Assembly: GCA_964035575.1 (NCBI GenBank)
Contig: OZ037870.1
Location: 62,001 to 126,000, forward strand
Direction of reading: 5' to 3'
From: Rhynchopus sp. YZ270_cl-10
Lineage: Eukaryota; Euglenozoa; Diplonemea; Diplonemida; Diplonemidae
Length of the DNA stretch: 64,000 bases
Shown here: positions 1 to 10,427 of the stretch, piece by piece
Position numbering within the stretch: the stretch's first letter is position 1
Layout: each line of letters opens with the position of its first letter
Notes under the pieces: generated by a model
Seen by the model: the letters and a program-made list of their open reading frames with translations, nothing else
Database searches by the model: none
Told to the model about the DNA's origin: nothing
Program-made: the position numbers and the translations under genes

Positions 1-80
1 GCCGGTGTTTTCCGGTGTTGGCCGGTGAAGTCACGGTAATGGGCACTGTGTAATGTGTACTGTGTACTGGGTGTCCGAAA

Positions 81-204
81 GACCTGAAAATGACCCTTGT
101 TTACGGGTATGGGTTCATATTTTGTGAAAATTTAAGTCACCAAAATTTTGTCCATTTTTTCGTATATCCCCCACCACAGCCCGGGATTTTCTCGGAAATG
201 CAAT
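81..204 (+). repeat. Dispersed repeat R1, copy a
   Basis: About 124 bp with close copies at 18921-19057 and 19326-19438. Shared landmarks are GACCTGAAAATGACCCTTG, then a stretch near TTTTGTCCATTTTTTCG, then CCCCCACCACAGCCCGGGAT and CTCGGAAATGCAA. A short run of TGTGTAC units lies just upstream (about 50-70), which may be a seed of the 7-bp satellites seen elsewhere. No coding capacity is apparent. Family unknown. Confidence 0.7.
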
Positions 205-312
205 ATAACCCGGTATAGTGTGTCCGGAGACAGTCGTCACTGCGTTTCTTTTTGAGGGGAAAGTCACAAGAGACCGCTTATGACACATCATTTGTGACAG
301 CATGTCCTCTGC

Positions 313-2016
313 TCACTCCTCGTACCGTGCAAGGTAGTCGCTCCACTTCATGCGGTGTTTGGAGCTGACGTGCCGCCGCACAGACGCCTCTGACGCAAAC
401 GGGACACCTGCAGCTGTCTGTGCAACGCCACATTCACGGCAGGAGTGCTCCGTCGTGTCCTCCTCCTCCTCCTCACTCCCCTGCTCCTCCTCCGCAGTCT
501 CCGTTGCTTCCTCCACTTCCAGCTCCTCCCGTTTCCTCTTCGCCCCTCTGCTCTCCTGACCAGGTGGCGTCTTTGCAAGGCGCCCACGCAGCAGCGACGC
601 AGTCTCCTCTGAGTAAGACTCCGCAAGTGCGAGGCAGGTCATCCCACCGCTCGTCATGTGCAGCGGGTCTGCCCCGTTGTCGAGGAGCACCTCGCAGATG
701 TCGAGGCTGCCCTTCACCACAGCCTGCTCCAGAGCGGTGGTGGCACCGCCGTCCACCTTTGCACCGTGCTCCAGCAGCAGCTTCACCGCAGACACCTTCC
801 TTGAGGAGGCTGCATGCGCAAGACACGTCCACCCCTTTGTGTCCTCCACCTCCAGGTCTGGTGTCGTCGCATCAAACTCCATCTCCATACCACGTATAGC
901 AGCCTTCCCTGCAAGGTACATCAGAACTGTCTGCCCGTTGTCGCTCTTCTGGTTGATGTCAAGTCTGTCGCTTTGCAGAAGTGCCTGCAGGTTCAGCCAG
1001 GACTGCTGCTTAGCCACGTGCATTGTGAGTGTGTCGCCGCATTCATCAAAGACGTTGGGATTTGCACCCAAGGACACAAGCTTTGTCGTCACTGCGCGGG
1101 TCAAAAGTGTATTCTTCTTATCCGAGCACATAGTGTCAATGTCCAGCCCGCATGCCACGAGCGACTCCACACTCAGCAGGGAGAAACTCTCGCGTAAATA
1201 GACATTTGGGTCAGCACCCTTCTGCACCAACAGCTGCAATGTCTCGAGTGGAATACGATCACTTACCCCAACGAGCACATCTCTGTCGACAGCAGCACCG
1301 TGTTCCAACAGCATCGGCAGCAGGTTCACGAAGTCCACATCCCCTCGACCACACAATATATCGACTGTGCCGTCAAGGGGAGACACGGGAATGAGTGCCT
1401 CGCAGTATGATACTTCCTTCTTTATTGCGGCAGTATCATATCGACGGCAGCTATAGCCCCACAGACACGTAACAGGAGCAAGCAGTGCCTTCAACAAATG
1501 GTTCTTGAACATGTCAGACCCACGTGCAAGCGTGGCATCGACAAGGGTTCTCCTGTCGCTCTCCCGCAAGGCGCCTGGACTCAAAAGAACATCGTGGTCC
1601 ACTATCAGGTTAAGCACAGTGGGGTCTCCCAAGGGAAGGGCAGAGTCTTCTCTCATCAAACTAACACTAACTTCAGCCTGCAGCAACCACACCACGACAT
1701 CGTAGCTTTCACTGCGTGTTGCGTCGACAACACTCTTCCAATCAAGGGGGATGCCACGCTCCGCCAGCGACTGTACGGCAATAGCCTTGATGGACGACAC
1801 AACCTCCACACAGCCACCCGCACTGAGGTGCGCCACACTCTCGTCGTCGTCAAGGGAAATGCCCTCGGGGACCAAACGCATCTCAAAGGCATCCCCCACA
1901 CCACTCAGGTGTGCAGCAACAACACCCCGCACCACGCGACGCAGCTCCCCTATGCGTGCCTCACCCGACAGCTCGCACAGCTCCTCGTGCACACCGCATT
2001 TCACATGAAACTCCAT
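313..2016 (-). CDS. Ankyrin-repeat protein with ubiquitin-like N-terminus and C2H2 finger
   Basis: A 567-residue protein. Residues 1 to about 75 (from MEFHVKCG) look like a ubiquitin-type fold with a hydrophobic pattern and a late Gly-Gly. The middle carries many ankyrin-type helices, clearest in stretches such as GWTCLAHAASSRKVSAVKLL and the following LLEHGAKVDGGATTALEQAV. An acidic Glu-rich linker precedes a C-terminal C2H2 finger (CRECG...VRRHVSSKH). Ankyrin proteins usually scaffold other proteins; a role in ubiquitin-linked or nuclear complexes is inference from the domain mix. The open frame starts 22 codons further upstream, but a good splice-acceptor AG lies between the two ATGs, so the inner ATG at 2016 is preferred. 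No neighbour suggests a pathway. Confidence 0.82.
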   Translation of the reverse strand: MEFHVKCGVHEELCELSGEARIGELRRVVRGVVAAHLSGVGDAFEMRLVPEGISLDDDESVAHLSAGGCVEVVSSIKAIAVQSLAERGIPLDWKSVVDATRSESYDVVVWLLQAEVSVSLMREDSALPLGDPTVLNLIVDHDVLLSPGALRESDRRTLVDATLARGSDMFKNHLLKALLAPVTCLWGYSCRRYDTAAIKKEVSYCEALIPVSPLDGTVDILCGRGDVDFVNLLPMLLEHGAAVDRDVLVGVSDRIPLETLQLLVQKGADPNVYLRESFSLLSVESLVACGLDIDTMCSDKKNTLLTRAVTTKLVSLGANPNVFDECGDTLTMHVAKQQSWLNLQALLQSDRLDINQKSDNGQTVLMYLAGKAAIRGMEMEFDATTPDLEVEDTKGWTCLAHAASSRKVSAVKLLLEHGAKVDGGATTALEQAVVKGSLDICEVLLDNGADPLHMTSGGMTCLALAESYSEETASLLRGRLAKTPPGQESRGAKRKREELEVEEATETAEEEQGSEEEEEDTTEHSCRECGVAQTAAGVPFASEASVRRHVSSKHRMKWSDYLARYEE

Positions 2017-2080
2017 CGGTGAAGGGAGAGGGAAGGGTTCTGTGCAAGGAAGGGAAGGGTGGGTGGGGTGGTACAGGGCC
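2017..2080 (-). promoter_or_regulatory. Probable spliced-leader acceptor, ankyrin gene
   Basis: The minus strand reads a C/T-rich tract ending CCTTGCACAG. The AG ends at 2040, so the gene-encoded leader would be about 23 nt. It removes the upstream in-frame ATG. Confidence 0.55.
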
Positions 2081-2099
2081 ATGCAGTCGGTTGTGTGGG

Positions 2100-3180
2100 A
2101 AAGCAGTTCTTTTGTGCTGGTGACAACACCTTGTCCTGAGATCAGCGCTGGGTCTGGACACGCAAAAACGTCATTTTGTTTGCATCAAAAATAAGTCGGT
2201 GGCTGTGTAAAGATACGGAAAAAGGCAAAACTGGTGGGCGAGGGTGCTTTTTTAGTATCCACGTCGGACGCATATCTAAAAAAGGAATTTTTGTTTTCCC
2301 TTTTTCTTTTTTTCGTCCCCACAAAAGGGGCACACAGATCAAAAGGGTTTGGGGCGGTAGAAGGACTACCGCAAAGATAATGAAAACAAGAAGAGAAGAG
2401 GAATTGGAGGGGTATAGTGTGTCCCTGTACACTGCTGTTCAAAGTAAAGTTTTCAGAAAAGTCAAAACTACTACGGGGACGACACAGCGTGGGTGTTTAG
2501 GGTTAAACAATAGCACCCAAGAGAAAAACTAGTAAGATGAACTACTCAACAGATCGTACGTAGACTGCACAAGAAGTTCCTCTCGTTATTATTTTTTCTC
2601 AGTAAGGAAAACGGAACGAAATATAATTTTAAAAAAATTCAAAAAAAAATTTGTGCATTTCATGCATCGTACACAGGCACCATCGCTTCTACAGAATAGT
2701 GACAAAACAAAAAAAACAAAAAACAAAAAAAAACAAATCGGGCAGGGGGAGAACCATAAATATCAAAAGAAAAGGAACCTCCATTCCTTCTTCCCTTTTG
2801 CAAGAAATTCCTCCCCCGGCCACACTCGGGGGAAAGTAACACATCCTTTTTTTTTTTTTTCATGTTGCAAAAACTGCGTGTGAGAGCCTCGTGTCGACCT
2901 CACCTCAATTCGAAATAATTTTAGTTGCGTTCTGGCAGCCAGGGGTCCAACAGGGTTGGGTAGAAAACCTTTGTTGGATCCCTGCCTTATTCTTTCAAAA
3001 ATGGGGTTTTTTTTTGGGACAAAAACATGCAGGTAATAGGGTATGTGCCCAATTCTTTTTCTTTTTAAAACTCATACAAGTAAAACGGACGTCACGGAAA
3101 TGAAAAAAAAATGCTCGACCCACTGCCGTCGTTGCCGTGAAAAATAAAAAAAAACGGCCGTGAAAAAAAAGCGCCTTTCT
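2100..3180. other. A/T-rich intergenic stretch, no gene seen
   Basis: Long A and T tracts and low-complexity sequence. No ORF has a recognisable domain and no hairpin-family copy was found. Near 3110-3180 short GGCCGTGAAA-type motifs lead into the inverted repeat beside the first satellite. Confidence 0.5.
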
Positions 3181-3183
3181 TAT

Positions 3184-3237
3184 GTACAAAAATTTCACGG
3201 CCGTTAAAAAAAAACAACGGCCGTGAAATTTTTGTAC
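3184..3237. repeat. Perfect 22-bp inverted repeat with A-rich loop
   Basis: Left arm 3184-3205 and right arm 3216-3237 are exact reverse complements with a 10-nt loop. Each arm contains TTTCACGGCCGT. The same CACGGCCGT motif recurs singly at 3145-3165 and 4950-5055. It sits 16 bp before the 7-bp satellite. Confidence 0.9.
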
Positions 3238-3253
3238 AAGTCTTTGAAGGAAC

Positions 3254-3729
3254 ACACAGTACACAGTACACAGTACACAGTACACAGTACACAGTACACA
3301 GTACACAGTACACAGTACACAGTACACAGTACACAGTACACAGTACACAGTACACAGTACACAGTACACAGTACACAGTACACAGTACACAGTACACAGT
3401 ACACAGTACACAGTACACAGTACACAGTACACAGTACACAGTACACAGTACACAGTACACAGTACACAGTACACAGTACACAGTACACAGTACACAGTAC
3501 ACAGTACACAGTACACAGTACACAGTACACAGTACACAGTACACAGTACACAGTACACAGTACACAGTACACAGTACACAGTACACAGTACACAGTACAC
3601 AGTACACAGTACACAGTACACAGTACACAGTACACAGTACACAGTACACAGTACACAGTACACAGTACACAGTACACAGTACACAGTACACAGTACACAG
3701 TACACAGTACACAGTACACAGTACACAGT
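3254..3729. repeat. Satellite (ACACAGT)n, 7-bp unit, 68 copies
   Basis: An almost perfect array, 476 bp long. The unit has no stop codon in any frame on either strand, so long ORFs of repeating VHSTQYT or CTVYCVL run through it; these are not genes. The same unit returns at 10451-10883. Confidence 0.97.
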
Positions 3730-4626
3730 CCTTGTAGGGTCTTGTTGCCTTTTGGCACATGTATTGTACCCACGGTGTGTTGTGTTCACTGCTCTGAAGG
3801 TGCTGGCTCTCATCTACCTGATGGGGTAAGTGACACAGCATCTGACCCGCCATCTGTAATCTTCTGGTTTTAACACTGCCTTTCAGTTCTGCATGCTGAA
3901 TTCGCAACGTCCCGAGCATCTCATAACCTCTTATTACTCTTTGCCCGAGAAGGATGTGTTTGGACTCACTCAACCCCGTTCATCACTCTTGTGCCAAAGA
4001 AACCATCGGGCAAACAGTACAAGTCCACGGGAGCAAAAGGGTGGACCCCTCCCTCTGCGCGTATCTCGCCAACGTAGCGAAGAAGATCTAGAGGTGTGCA
4101 AAACGTCTATTTTCCGACAAAAAAGACGGAGGATAGTTGTTCAATGGTGTGCTGATTCTGTCGGAAGATTTTGCACTGGAAGCTGAAGAACACCGCAAAT
4201 GATTCAACACAGATGAGGTTCGTCTCACAGTATTGATGTGTGCTCCACAACGGAAAGCCCATCAAATATGAGAAGAGTACTTTGCTCAAGAACCGGGTTA
4301 CAAGTGCTGAAACACGAGAAATATGCTACTCTGAAGAACCGGGAGCACGTACAAGTGCTCAGAAATGCCACACGCTCCAATTACAATTCACAGTAGGGTG
4401 AAAACGTGGGCGGGCAGCGGGAGACCAGCGCAGTGAGGAGAGCCAGGAGCGCAGGGCACGCAGGTGATGGTTTGGATAAGTCTATTTCCTGTGAGAGTGG
4501 AATCCGGTCGAAGTCATAGTGGGGCGGAACAAAGGTTGCAGCTGAGCTGTTCTCCAGGCGTGAGTGGCAGATTGTTGATACGGAGGCTGTTGTTCAGAGA
4601 CAACCGGTGTATGAGGATGCTCCCCA

Positions 4627-4839
4627 TCAGACGCTGGAGGTAGCATCAATACTGTCCTTCAGGGCAGTAGGGATAACTCCACAGTTCGACACACAGTTAG
4701 GCCACGGCGACCTGTCAGCAGTTGTGACGAAGTGGAAACTAGGATCTGAGCGTATAGCATCGCAGGCAGGGCAGGACCACCAGAAGTGCTCATTCGTGTC
4801 GTCAGCTTCCCGATCGCAGTGGGCCGACTTTTTTTGCAC
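4627..4839 (-). pseudogene. Possible LINE reverse-transcriptase C-terminal scrap
   Basis: A 70-residue minus-strand reading contains CDREADDTNEHFWWSCPACD. The spacing of Cys, Asp-Thr-x-Glu-His and Cys-Pro resembles the zinc-knuckle-like tail after the RT domain of many non-LTR retrotransposons. Nothing else of an RT is visible on either side. A weak call based on one motif. Confidence 0.4.
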
Positions 4840-5335
4840 TTTTTATGTTGCTTTTACCCCCCAAGAATGACTTGGGAGGGATGGGAAAGGGGGTTGGCCC
4901 TGTCTACGAACGAAAAAGAAGAAACAAGCAAAAAGCGTGGAAATATTTCACGGCCGTGATCAATGCAAAATTTCACGGCCGTTAAATTTTTCAGATTTTC
5001 TTCACGGCCGTGACCTCCCCGACAAAAAAAAAATTTTCCCGTCGTGACGGCCGTTATACTTGTATGAAAACTGTGTCAAAAAAAACAAAGAATCGAACCT
5101 AATCCAGGGCATATCCTAAGTCTGTACCCGGTACCCGCGGGTTTTTGAAAAAAAGTGCGCCCCTTTTTTTTTGCACGGCTATAAGGTCCCACGTTGCCCC
5201 TTTTTTTTGCACGAGGGGTCTAGGGGGTCTAAGGGGAAACCTACTTGACAAAAGTGCCCGTAAAAAAAATATTTGGAAAGATCTGGTGCGAAACAGTCCA
5301 AAATTGGTGCTATCCGGGGGGGCGGCGTTTTGCAA

Positions 5336-5490
5336 AGTTTCACAAAATTTCAATCAAAATCACAACTTTTCACAACTTTGCACAGCTTTCACAGCTTTTC
5401 ACAACTTTCACACCTTGTCACAAAATTTCAATTAAAAGCACAACTTTGCACAAAAATTTCAATTAAAATCACAATTTTTCACAACTTTAA
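5336..5490 (+). repeat. TTTCACAA-type subrepeats, left arm
   Basis: Degenerate units of about 10 bp such as CACAACTTTT and CAAAATTTCAATCAAAATCA. This is a short left-arm counterpart of the larger array at 7303-8347 and includes one copy of the CACACCTTGTC landmark. Confidence 0.85.
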
Positions 5491-5619
5491 GTCATACATT
5501 GAAATCCCGGGGAGTCACGGGGAGTTTGGCAAAAAATCAAAAAAAACGAACTCCCCGTGAGTGTTTTTTTGGTTTCGAGAGTTTTCGAGAGTGTTTTTTT
5601 TTTTTTTACGGAGAGTTTT

Positions 5620-6235
5620 CGCGATTAATCGCGACAAAATTCGCGATTAATCCCCGGGAGTAAAATCGCGATTTTTTGTAGCATTTTACCCCAAACACAA
5701 CCGTGCACACCTGGTGCTATCCGCATCTGACCTGTGCCTACCTGGGCACACGTTCAGTCTACGTACTCACATTACACCTACCGATTGATTCGCAAAATGC
5801 ACCCACCACGACAGAGGGGTGCGGAAATTTTTAGATGCCGTGCACTTTTCCAGGTGGTTTGAAGAGTGATCTGACCATATTGTCCCAGTATAGCAGTACA
5901 CCCAATAAATCCATTGGAGAAGGAACATTGCACTTTTGACCACCACAGAATACATGTTGCCAGCCACACCACTAAAGTACAAAAAACCCCTCGGAACGTA
6001 GTGAGAGCTTGTGAAAAAATCTCTCCCCGTTCATAGATGGCCCAGTTTTCGAGATTTTTTCATAAATTCGCGATTAATCGCAAATTTTTATTTTATAAAT
6101 TGGAGAGTTTTCGAGAGTATTTTTTTTAAATCGGGGAGTATTGGAGAGTTTTGGAGAGTTTTGGAGAGTTTTTTTTTAAATTGGAGAGTTTTCGAGAGTT
6201 TTTCACAAATTCGCGATTAATCGCAATTTTTTTTT
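5620..6235. repeat. GAGAGTTTTC and CGCGATTAATCGCG palindrome cluster
   Basis: Repeated GGAGAGTTTTCGAGAGTTTT units alternate with T-tracts and four copies of the palindrome TCGCGATTAATCG (about 5628, 5650, 6066, 6211). Matching inverted motifs (TTAATCGC, AAACTCTCGAAAAC) appear at 7232-7260. Confidence 0.75.
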
Positions 6236-6247
6236 CTTTTTTTTTAA

Positions 6248-7231
6248 CCCTTTATGGACCACGGCCGTATTTTGCGTTTTGCTATGATTGTCTCTCACAT
6301 AGGTAAAATGAGATCCGATGCATATTTTTGATCGTACCTGGCCGCAATTGAAAGATTTTGAGCAGATCTTTCAAATGGAAATCGAAATAAAATGAGAAAA
6401 ATGGAAAATGGAAAATTGAGGAGAGCTGATATTTTTTCCTGAAAATTTTGAAGAAAAAAATTATTCCGGCTGCGCACCTGTTTTTTCGGTATTCGAAAAT
6501 GGCTTTATTTGAAAGATCGGTTCAAAATCTTTCAAAAGAAAGAAAAATCGATCAAAAAGTCCTAGTAGATAATGTCTCACTGCATGGAGAGAAGGTACCA
6601 ACCAGCTAAATATACCGTTATTGTACAGAGGTTGGACAGTACAAAAGTTGGGGCTTTTGGGGCTTTTGGCCAACTTGGCCTGGTGTTGAACGCCGCATCC
6701 CCCGCACATGTAATCTGCTTTTAGCCGCCTGTTTCCCAAGCAAGAAGAAGTTGTCGACCAACACCCTCCTGCCAGTGTCTCTGTACCTTGACTGTGTTGA
6801 TACAGCTTCTTTTGTACAATGTCCCCCAAAAGACAAAGGGCAATAAATACACGGAGAAGAGGCACAGCCAGTTCAGGGTCAGGAACTGCTACGACGAGTG
6901 TTACTTTGCCCGGTCGCAGATATTTTCCATTATTTTAGTTTTGTTCTGAAAACCGTACAAAATGGTTCCCTTCACACCAAAGTTTGAATCCTCTGATGAC
7001 TCAAGCTCGCCAGAGTAGTTCATTATTCCCAAAATATACCCGAAAAAGTCGAAAATTTGGAAATGCCTCGATTTGGTGACAGTGTATGAGAGTGTCAAAA
7101 TAAATTGAATCTTGCTTCTTTGGAAAGATTTCACATCAAATCTTTCCACTAAAAAAAAATCGCTGAAAAAGTCCGAGTAGAAGCCATGTTAAGCATTTTC
7201 GTGGATATATATATCCTCTTGGTCCATAAAG
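6248..7231 (-). mobile_element. piggyBac-type DNA transposon remnant, TTAA-flanked
   Basis: 984 bp bounded by 14-bp perfect terminal inverted repeats CCCTTTATGGACCA (6248-6261 and 7218-7231). Both ends are flanked by TTAA (6244-6247 and 7232-7235), the target duplication specific to the piggyBac superfamily. Full elements are usually 2-3 kb, so this copy is internally deleted. Minus-strand fragments match the end of a piggyBac transposase (next entry). It lies between the arms of the foldback structure. Confidence 0.85.
6461..7149 (-). pseudogene. Broken piggyBac transposase fragment
   Basis: Reading 7149 to 6901 gives GYILGIMNYSGELESSED followed by FGVKGTILYGF, resembling the GYxxxFExYTGK...GLGxxVV segment of the piggyBac DDE domain. 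About 150 nt on, in another frame, VLVDNFF resembles the conserved (Y)xDNFFTS motif holding a catalytic Asp. Stops and frame changes separate the pieces, and the N-terminal half of the enzyme is missing. Not functional. Confidence 0.65.
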
Positions 7232-7302
7232 GGTTAATCGCTAAAACTCTCGAAAACACCAGTGGAGAGTCTCCGCGACTCCCGGGGATTTCAATGTATG
7301 AA

Positions 7303-8347
7303 CTTTTCACAAAATTTCACAAAATTTCAATCAAAATCACAACTTTTCACAACTTTTCACAGCTTTCACAACTTTTCACAAATTTCACAACTTTCACACC
7401 TTGTCGCAAAATTTCAATTAAAAGCACAACTTTGCACAAAAATTTCAATTAAAATCACAACTTTTCACAACTTTTCACAGCTTTCACAACTTTTCACAAA
7501 TTTCACAACTTTTCACAACTTTCACACCTTGTCGCAAAATTTCAATTAAAAGCACAACTTTGCACAAAAATTTCAATTAAAATCACAACTTTTCACAACT
7601 TTTCACAGCTTTCACAACTTTTCACAAATTTCACAACTTTTCACAACTTTCACACCTTGTCGCAAAATTTCAATTAAAAGCACAACTTTGCACAAAAATT
7701 TCAATTAAAATCACAACTTTTCACAACTTTTCACAACTTTTCACAGCTTTCACAACTTTTCACAAATTTCACAACTTTTCACAACTTTCACACCTTGTCG
7801 CAAAATTTCAATTAAAAGCACAACTTTGCACAAAAATTTCAATTAAAATCACAACTTTTCACAACTTTTCACAGCTTTCACAACTTTTCACAAATTTCAC
7901 AACTTTTCACAACTTTCACACCTTGTCGCAAAATTTCAATTAAAATCACAACTTTTCACAACTTTTCACAAAATTTCACAAAATTTCAACCAAAATCACA
8001 ACTTTTCACAAAGTTTCGCAAAATTTCAATCAAAATCACAACTTTTCACAGCTTTCACAACTTTTCACAATTTTCAATCAAAATCACAACTTTTCACAAC
8101 TATTCACAACTTTCACAACTTTTCACAAAATTTCAATCCAAATCACAACTTTGCACAAAGTTTCGCAAAATTTCAATCAAAATCACAACTTTTCACAACT
8201 ATTCACAACTTTCACAACTTTTCATAACTTTCACAACTTTTCACAATTTTCGATCAAAATCACAACTTTTCACAAAATTTCACAAAATTTCAATCAAAAT
8301 CACAACTCTTCACAACTCTTCACAACTTTTCACAACTTTTCACAACG
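7303..8347 (+). repeat. Higher-order TTTCACAA array, about 128-bp super-unit
   Basis: Roughly 10-bp units (CACAACTTTT, CACAAATTT, CAATTAAAAGCA) are organised in a higher-order repeat. The landmark CCTTGTCGCAAAATTTCAAT starts at 7399, 7527, 7655, 7793 and 7921, giving steps of 128, 128, 138 and 128 bp; the 138-bp step has one extra unit. From 7950 on, order decays into simpler units. ORFs such as FHNFSQLS repeats are artefacts. Confidence 0.9.
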
Positions 8348-8357
8348 GTGTGTGTAC

Positions 8358-8484
8358 ATAGTTGTGAAAAGTTGTGAAGAGTTGTGAAACGTTGTGAAAC
8401 GTTGTGACACGTTGTGCATAGGATTGAAATTTTGTGACATTTTGTGAAACTTTGCAAAACGCCGCCCCCCGGATAGCACCACAA
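8358..8484 (-). repeat. Inverted TTTCACAA units and right end of foldback structure
   Basis: Here the repeat flips to GTTGTGAAACGTTGTGAAA on the plus strand and ends with CGCCGCCCCCCGGATAGCAC, the inverse of 5306-5330. This marks the right boundary of the 3.2-kb structure. Confidence 0.8.
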
Positions 8485-9060
8485 AAACACCATTTTCGGT
8501 GGGAAAAAATTCACCCCCTATGGGGTGGCCCGTGGTCGCAGCGAAGTGTCGTTTTCTAGTTTTTTGTGTACCTGTGCACTGTGTACTGTATATTTGGGTT
8601 TGCTAATCCTTAACACTCGCAAACCCCTGTGTGTGGGTTTTTGGGTGGTTTTTGCCCACAAACGGCTTTGTCGTTTTTGGGTGTGAAAACGTGGGTTGTG
8701 TGACAAGGCAAAGGGCACGTGTGCACAACCGTGTGTGGCCCACGCAGGGTTCTGATAACGCGCAAGCGTGTTTTCGGCGCCACATACACGGGTCTGGGCC
8801 AAAAAACCGGGTTTTGTGTTGAAACTTGTGGTTTTTGGTACAAAACGCCTGAGTTGCCTATAGAATCCTTAAAGAACGCACGGTTTCAAAGGCGTTTCCA
8901 CGTAAACTCCCGACATGAAAATGGGAATTAAAAACAAATCTCAGAGATCTGATTTATTGAAGTTCTCAGAAATGGCCCAATCTTTCCAATGCCGAAAAAA
9001 TCTTACACTTTGGTGACTCTGCGAAATGTCGACAATCCAAACGATTGGTGGACCCCGTGT

Positions 9061-9190
9061 GTACTTGTACTGTGTACTGTGCGGAAATTGACCAAAAACG
9101 AGAACTTGTCCATTTCGGCAAATTGACCCCACCACTGGCCGGACGGATTCCGGAAATGCAAATGCCGATGTTTAAAAGCGCCACCAACGA
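9061..9190 (+). repeat. Dispersed repeat R2, copy a
   Basis: Begins with short TGTAC/TGTGTAC units, then GCGGAAATTGACCAAAAACG, AGAACTTGTCCATTTCGG, TTGACCCCACCAC and GGATTCCGGAAATGCAA. It shares GTCCATTT...CCCCACCAC...CGGAAATGCAA with R1. Inverted copies lie at 9684-9774, 10426-10452 (fragment) and 26831-26890. Confidence 0.75.
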
Positions 9191-9548
9191 TGAAACCTGG
9201 AAAAAAAAATCAAAAAAAAATCCGCCCCTTTTTTTTGCACCCTTTTGGCAAATTTGGCCGCTCAGACCTCATATTTAGGATATGCCCTGACCTAATCCGT
9301 GAATCACCCAAAAAACACAGTAACCTTCAACTGTATCTCTCCTACGCCCTGTCAATATCTACATAAGGGGGGAACACACATTGATCTATACCAAAAAAGC
9401 ACTGCTGATTCAATTGAATGATACATGCACAACACACACACACAGATATGTAATAGGAACCTAAGCGTCACGTCTTCAGTCACCTAGCAAATATTGCTAA
9501 CGAAACAACCCTTCACGATCCATATTATCCACCTGAATTAGCTGGCTG

Positions 9549-9650
9549 TTGGGAGGTGTTGGGAGGCGTTGGGAGGTGTTGGGAGGCGTTGGGAGGCGTT
9601 GGGAGGTGTTGGCGGGCGTTGGGAGGCGTTGGCGGGCGTTGGGAGGTGAG
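9549..9650 (+). repeat. 10-bp minisatellite GGGAGGYGTT, about 10 copies
   Basis: Tandem GGGAGGTGTT / GGGAGGCGTT with two GGCGGGCGTT variants. The G-runs on the plus strand could form quadruplexes. The same unit recurs at 11084-11152, on the far side of the satellite block. Confidence 0.92.
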
Positions 9651-9683
9651 GCACTTTTTTTCCCACCGGCGTGAGCCTTTTTC

Positions 9684-9774
9684 TCGTTGGTGAAGTTTTT
9701 AAACACCTGCATTGTCATTTCCGGAATCCGTCCTCGCTGTGGTGGGGTCAATTTTCCGAAATGGACAAGTTCTG
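9684..9774 (-). repeat. Dispersed repeat R2, copy b (inverted)
   Basis: Reverse complement of the R2 core at 9103-9190, including TTTCCGGAATCCG and GTGGTGGGGTCAATTTTCCG. It leads directly into the 9-bp satellite. Confidence 0.75.
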
Positions 9775-9804
9775 AGTACATACATGAACAATTTTCTCAC
9801 ACTG

Positions 9805-10160
9805 CACAGTATACACAGTATACACAGTATACACAGTATACACAGTATACACAGTATACACAGTATACACAGTATACACAGTATACACAGTATACACAGT
9901 ATACACAGTATACACAGTATACACAGTATACACAGTATACACAGTATACACAGTATACACAGTATACACAGTATACACAGTATACACAGTATACACAGTA
10001 TACACAGTATACACAGTATACACAGTATACACAGTATACACAGTATACACAGTATACACAGTATACACAGTATACACAGTATACACAGTATACACAGTAT
10101 ACACAGTATACACAGTATACACAGTATACGCAGTATACACAGTATACACAGTATACACAG
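9805..10160. repeat. Satellite (CACAGTATA)n, 9-bp unit, about 39 copies
   Basis: A near-perfect 356-bp array with one A-to-G variant near 10130. The unit is a multiple of three, so each frame gives one 3-residue repeat (YTQ, HSI and so on). First part of a compound satellite block. Confidence 0.97.
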
Positions 10161-10170
10161 GGGATTGGGA

Positions 10171-10427
10171 GTACAGTACAGTACAGTACAGTACAGTACA
10201 GTACAGTACAGTACAGTACAGTACAGTACAGTACAGTACAGTACAGTACAGTACAGTACAGTACAGTACAGTACAGTACAGTACAGTACAGTACAGTACA
10301 GTACAGTACAGTACAGTACAGTACAGTACAGTACAGTACAGTACAGTACAGTACAGTACAGTACAGTACAGTACAGTACAGTACAGTACAGTACAGTACA
10401 GTACAGTACAGTACAGTACAGTACAGT
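10171..10427. repeat. Satellite (GTACA)n, 5-bp unit, 51 copies
   Basis: A perfect 257-bp array, separated from the 9-bp array by only GGGATTGGGA. The unit is contained in the neighbouring 7-bp unit. Confidence 0.97.

Larger units (their letters stand above)
5306..8484. mobile_element. Foldback-like element: 3.2-kb inverted-repeat structure
   Basis: The outer ends are inverted copies: GGTGCTATCCGGGGG at 5306-5354 matches the reverse complement of about 8423-8482. Moving inwards, both arms carry TTTCACAA-type subrepeats. They then share a second inverted block (left about 5483-5520, right about 7267-7312, containing ATTGAAATCCC...GGGAG), followed by TTTTCGAGAGTT and CGCGATTAATCGC motifs. Long inverted repeats built of tandem subrepeats are typical of foldback transposons. 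The left arm is longer and carries an unmatched segment (about 5670-6030). A piggyBac remnant sits in the centre. No coding region was recognised apart from that remnant. Confidence 0.65.

Noticed and set aside
7303-8347. CRISPR-like regular repeats
   Set aside because: The units are short and degenerate with no unique spacers; the 128-bp periodicity is a higher-order satellite and the genome is eukaryotic.
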